Assembly (NCBI GenBank): GCA_026419785.1
Contig: JAODTK010000478.1
Coordinates: forward strand, 124,001 to 188,000
Reading direction: 5' to 3'
Length of the DNA: 64,000 nt
Origin: Sclerodactyla briareus
Taxonomy: Eukaryota; Echinodermata; Holothuroidea; Dendrochirotida; Sclerodactylidae
Below the pieces are notes generated by a model. The model did not search any database, was not told the DNA's origin, and saw only the letters and a list, made by a program, of their open reading frames with translations. Position 1 is the stretch's first letter, and every line of letters starts with the position of its first letter. Positions 59,723 through 64,000 of this stretch are shown here, piece by piece. A program made the position numbers and the translations under genes.

Positions 59723-60201
59723 ATTGAACATAATCGAGACAGACTCTACACCTTAGTTCTTTTGTTCTTCTTTGTAACTTAATCCACGCGGTTGTGCTAG
59801 ATTTTGAGCTGTACGAGCGCTTGTGAGGAATATTGGGTTGTCCGCGGGCCGGAATCAGTCAATCTCATTGCTTCGTTCAGATTCGAAATTCCTCGAGAAA
59901 AATCTGGGAACCTATCAAATAGGAGACTTTGTTGCAACAGGCTTGTACGCATAGCCTTTCCCTAAAACACTGCTGTTCGTGCTGTGGAAGCATTGCAAGA
60001 AGAACGCCGGACATCAGCTCGATGCTTCGGAGATTCTCAGTGAAACCACAGATGACGATCCAACCCCTCCGACAGTCATACTGGGTTCGGGTGGACCTTC
60101 TCATTGAAGTTCCTGTTTGGCTGAAGTTTCTCTGCGAGAACTACAAGGAACATTTCTGGTAAGGGAGATCGGGAGTTGCTATAAGGAAGGTAGTCCAAAC
60201 G

Positions 60202-60369
60202 ATGATGAAACTCGGTTTGGTTGGGAGACTCCTTAGTGAAGCTTTTCACAATCGGAACGTCTATCGGGTTTCTCATTCTCAACGTGAAGTTATCACCAAT
60301 GACGAGCCGCTTCGAACAAAAGTTACAGGTATTTTCAGCGCCCTTAATTTGACTACTCGATTATTCAAG
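60202..60369 (+). CDS. Possible internal exon of unidentified protein
   Basis: An open stretch ending in 'ttcaag' followed by the donor gtgagt at 60370. The reading includes VGRLLSEAFHNRNVYRVSHS and TKVTGIFSALNLTTRLFK. The 5' limit is uncertain; 60202 is simply the first ATG in frame. It lies 106 nt before another exon-like stretch, on the same strand. No domain recognised. Confidence 0.25.
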
Positions 60370-60474
60370 GTGAGTCATAGGTTTTTTACAAAATCTAGAT
60401 TGCCCCGTACGTAGTACGTAAGTCAATTTCACACTCTGATATGTACTGATGAGCGTGTTCCTCCTATCATAGGT

Positions 60475-60604
60475 AGTTTCGCGTGGGGGGGAGTTATCCT
60501 TGCCAACATCCTGGTGGCGGCCACAATACGCTTCAGAGAGACCTTCCCCAGCTCATCTCCAATGTTGCTGATCATATGGAGTGCTTCTTTCGTGGTGCTT
60601 ACAT
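60475..60604 (+). CDS. Possible exon with two hydrophobic segments
   Basis: It lies between 'ctatcatag' and 'gtaagt'. The reading gives WGGVILANILVAATIRFRET and then MLLIIWSASFVVLT: two hydrophobic helices separated by a short charged loop, as in a polytopic membrane protein. Together with the neighbouring candidates it could be part of a receptor or transporter gene; the family is unknown. Confidence 0.3.
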
Positions 60605-60769
60605 GTAAGTTGAAAAATTATCAAGGACAGAGCCTAAGCGCGTCGTTGCGGGCCGGTCAGGTCATATCAGCATGCGATGGAACGAGAAAAAACCTAGCTA
60701 AGGGAAACGAAATGGAAGATGTGAATAGGTTAACGGTACCCCACCCCCTCCCCTAAGTGGTACGTTTGT

Positions 60770-62030
60770 AAGTCTTGTAGTAGAACCAAGCAATTGAACT
60801 TGATCGAGTTAGAGTGAAACGAGTTTATTCTTAGGCAATACGAGAGGGTAATGATGTATCGTACAGGAAGGAAGGGGGGGACATTAACACCTCCATTATC
60901 AGAGGCTAGGGTATTCTGGGATAAACCAAAATAACAACAAGGTCAGACAAACAACCATGATCGAGAATTCTCGTCAATATCGAATAAAATGCTAGTGGTG
61001 GGAAGGAGTATAGGACAATTTAAGATGAAACATATGCGTAAAAAAATGCAGAATTTGTGTACACTAACGCTCTCTACTTACAGAATGTTGTCACCAGCAA
61101 TTGGAATACATGCGTTGTATCAATCAACCTAAATTCATTCCAATGACAAGGTAAACCGTTTGTGTTATGTTCAGACACCAGGACGTATGACGGGGAATGT
61201 TTTCTTCCCTGGAATAAGCAGTTGGTATTCGAGACAAAAGTATAGATCATGATCAGTCATTATTCATAATGTACATAAATAACTCTAAATTCATTTGCGC
61301 TACATCAAGTAACCGTACAGCGGCAATTAGTCAGAGAAGTTTTACACTGTCCATACCGTCGGCTGAGTTAGCTGAGCTTATACCCCAACCAGCTGAATCA
61401 CACGCGAATGAACTGTGAGTAGTAGCACAGGATATCATGGTTACCCTAAAGATTTAGCCATATGGAAAGTAGTTCCCCTAAATAAAACTAGTGTATTGTT
61501 TGTAAGTTGTCTCCGATCAAATCTGATCCACAAACTGCATCGACACAGTGCAGCCTGTGTATGTGTCAGTGTTGGAGTCCAGAGTAGGCATGTTACGATA
61601 TCTTGAAACTCGCCTAGTGTTCGGCGTATTTTAAATCTGTGTAGATCTGATGATTATTTCATTGAGTAAAGATGAACAACGCGAATCACTTTGGACACGT
61701 GACACGTAGGCAATCCATCAAAATCAGACATTGGCATGGCGGTGATTGATGAAACTGTAATTGTGACACTTCTCCGTGAATAGTCTAACTGATCCGAAAG
61801 TCGAAAATAGCTACAAGAGTTCAAATAAGCACAACCAGTGCACGTCATAGTAGGCCAAATTGAGATCAACGGTCACACAGATGGAGGTTAACTAGAGGAT
61901 CCCAATGGCAAATCTCCTGACCTTGCCTTACTAGCTTTCAACCAGTTTTTTATGCTCCGTAACTGCGACCGCTTTCATGAAAAATGTATCCCCCGATTAG
62001 GTGCCTCATGCCCCAAATACCATCCATAGC
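60770..62030. other. Otherwise featureless
   Basis: Apart from the exon candidates listed, no repeat or motif was recognised here. Confidence 0.4.
61082..61148 (+). CDS. Possible small exon
   Basis: It lies between 'tctacttacag' and 'gtaaac' and reads CCHQQLEYMRCINQPKFIPM in one open frame. A further candidate on the same strand, with TSSNRTAAISQRSFTLSIPS and then AELAELIPQP, precedes a 'gtgagt' at 61412. No family recognised; chance is possible. Confidence 0.2.
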
Positions 62031-62039
62031 GGGAATTGG

Positions 62040-62640
62040 CATTGGGAGTCATTATGAAAAAAAGGTCTTATGAACTTCCGTCACAGAGGCGTCGCACAGG
62101 CAGTCGGCAAAATGATGCTCCATTTGGCAAAATGAAGACCAGAAAAATATGAAACGTTGAAACGTTGAAAAGAGAATAGAAAACAGTTTTGAAAGGAGAG
62201 AGAACTCAGCTAAATCCTCGTCATCCAACCCCAATCCTGAATATTTCTGGCTCAATATGGCCTGGGTGGTTATCTCCAGCAATCTATGGTGGTATGGAAC
62301 CAAACTTCTGTGCCCCAGTCGGCAAATTGGAGAGAAAACCTGAACGTTTCAAAAGCTAATAGGACCCCGGAGGTGTGAAGGGTTAAAAGGAGGAGGGAGA
62401 TTTTAGAAGAAGAGGATACATATAATTCTGACATCAACCGTTACAAAGTCCGAGATATTTCTGGTTCATATGATCTGGGTGGCCTCCTCCAGCAGTTTAT
62501 TGTGGTATAGAATCAAAATGTGTTCTCACAGTCGGCAAATTGAAGGGAAATTGAAACGTAAAATGGCTAGGTTCAAGAAATAAGGAAATGTTTTGAAAGA
62601 AGAGAAATCCCAGAATAAATATTCTAGCGACGCTACTATT
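62040..62640. repeat. Three-unit tandem repeat, period about 215 bp
   Basis: 'cagtcggcaaa' recurs at about 62097, 62315 and 62528, each followed by 'aaa..tgaaacgt', a purine-rich 'aggagagag' block, 'atatttctgg', 'tatgg/atctgggtgg', 'ctccagcaat/gttta' and 'tggtatggaa'. Units differ by substitutions and indels. A weaker echo ('agtcggcaaaa') occurs at about 62862. No coding content. Confidence 0.75.
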
Positions 62641-64000
62641 TTTGATGCAACTTAAAGTAATTGTTGGTGCTAGTTTTGTAGATCCGAGGGTTCCTTTGAT
62701 CAAAAATTTAAGCTCTGCGCAATCCGCTGGTGGCACGGAGCATGGGGGACCCACTATTTTTCCGTGGTGCCCTGGCTGCGGACACACTGTTGGGTGGACA
62801 TTTTATGGCAATTTTTCTCTATATAAGTATGCCTGACTCAGTCGGGCAATTCAGCATGGTAGTCGGCAAAAACAGGGGGTACCCCCCCCCCCCCCAAAGA
62901 AAAAAAGAAGGAATGGTCTGGCGAACCCCTGTTCAATGACGGTTGCAAAATGAACTCCGCGATGGTGAATTCCCTGTCCCATAAATGTGTTCCAGGCATG
63001 CATCAGATGCTGCTACTGAATTGGTGTAAGAATAATCCTTCCATCCCTTTCAACTTTGGAACGGACTGTCCGACTAAAATGAGCGTGTGGTGTTCTGCAT
63101 GCAGCCCAGATATGCACTTACGGAAAGATGCATTACCGAATTGATCACTGATTATTGTACAATTTTCCAGAATCCAATTCCGGTGCCACCTTGCGACATT
63201 TTGACTCATCATCAGGTGGTGTTGACCAAACTGATTGCAGAGAGCACCATGGCAAATAACTATGAATTCCCCAACTGCACCAATCTATAAATTAGATTGT
63301 TTTTTATATAAATAACACGTCAAATCAATTGGCACACGATGGTCACACAAAGTCAAGCCATGTATATTAGGGTCATAAGGTCCATTAGCCACGAAAACTC
63401 AATTCGACACGAACCCCGGAAAAGGTCGTTCGAGATCAATTTGTGGTCCTGTACGTTCGACATTCCGTTATCAAGCTGTCGCGAAAGCAATTTGCAAACC
63501 TTCCGTTTGTTACCCCCTCCCCCAGTCACTTTGCTGACCTTGGTAGCTTTGAGGTTATGTTTTGAAATAAACTCCCGCTCCGTTTACACACCTTGTCTCA
63601 AAACTCCGCCCTGGTGGCTTTTCTTAGAGTTTCGCTAATTTTCTTATACCAGTTGCCTATAATTGATCTTTGGTGGCCTCGACAGGCTACAGAAGAAATA
63701 TAACTCAATCACACCATACGACGCACCTACAAAAAGATATGTCATTGATGACATGTACGGTTTTTGGGTTTTGCTTGATACTTGCGAATAGACGAAAACA
63801 CACGCATACAAAGTTAACTATAAGCTTCCTCTGCAAGGATTATAAGAAGAGCGTTGAGGCTGAGTGACTTTTGCATGAAGATTGATGGGCCAAGGCAATG
63901 TTGAACACATTCGAAACACAGTGTTCATAATGCCGGTTCCCAATTCGTAGAAATCATGCCGTCTGACGACTTCTCTCTATGATGGAAAGCATGCTTTCAT
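62641..64000. other. No recognised gene
   Basis: A poly-C run lies at about 62882-62895. Open frames up to 99 codons (63339-63638, +) lack motifs. Confidence 0.4.

Overview
This window reads as nuclear DNA of an animal. It is intron- and repeat-dominated, AT-rich, full of (TA)n, (ATT)n and (TATG)n microsatellites, and carries broken non-LTR retrotransposons, a Penelope-like element and DNA transposons. No compact operon-like coding, rRNA, tRNA or CRISPR array was recognised. The repeat content (CR1-like and L2-like LINEs, a retroelement with a YRDDG reverse transcriptase core, a Harbinger remnant, satellites rich in AGGTCA) is typical of marine invertebrates. A deuterostome such as an echinoderm is my guess, not something the sequence proves. 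No complete gene is visible. Almost every recognisable coding stretch carries stops or 1-2 nt shifts, some of which may be read or assembly errors because homopolymers abound.

The most gene-like signal is a plus-strand series of tiny exons, each coding about one leucine-rich repeat (LRR): 542-613, 3340-3409, 4964-5034, 13100-13168, 19788-19860, 22939-23074 and 24671-24740. Splice consensus flanks most of them. The least damaged copy is exactly 72 nt and enters and leaves in phase 2, the one-repeat-per-exon layout known from LRR receptor genes such as the LGR/relaxin-receptor group. The first four belong to a roughly 1.6 kb unit duplicated in tandem together with its intron flanks. Later insertions pushed the copies apart: a Harbinger-like element (about 1965-3080), a LINE-bearing segment (about 6005-8265) and a satellite-bearing segment (about 8316-12675).

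13.9-16.7 kb and 26.8-28.1 kb hold two inverted copies of a non-autonomous hAT-like transposon. The second has a perfect 8-bp target duplication; the first is split by a 5'-truncated CR1 LINE. 16.7-26.8 kb is mostly featureless intron-like DNA with the last LRR exons. 28.1-46.2 kb holds more CR1 fragments, an inverted EN-RT LINE (38.3-39.9 kb) and several arrays of an AGGTCA-rich satellite. 46226-47550 is a strikingly perfect 18-bp satellite of 73 copies.

48.3-50.2 kb is a palindromic element whose arms are tandem subunits, flanked on both sides by (TA)n. 50.4-52.7 kb is a Penelope-like element with an inverted copy of its own 3' part at its 5' side. 54.2-56.6 kb and 57.0-58.5 kb are L2-like LINE pieces, the latter tandemly duplicated. 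The last 5 kb may hold a few exons of an unidentified membrane protein and a three-unit tandem repeat.
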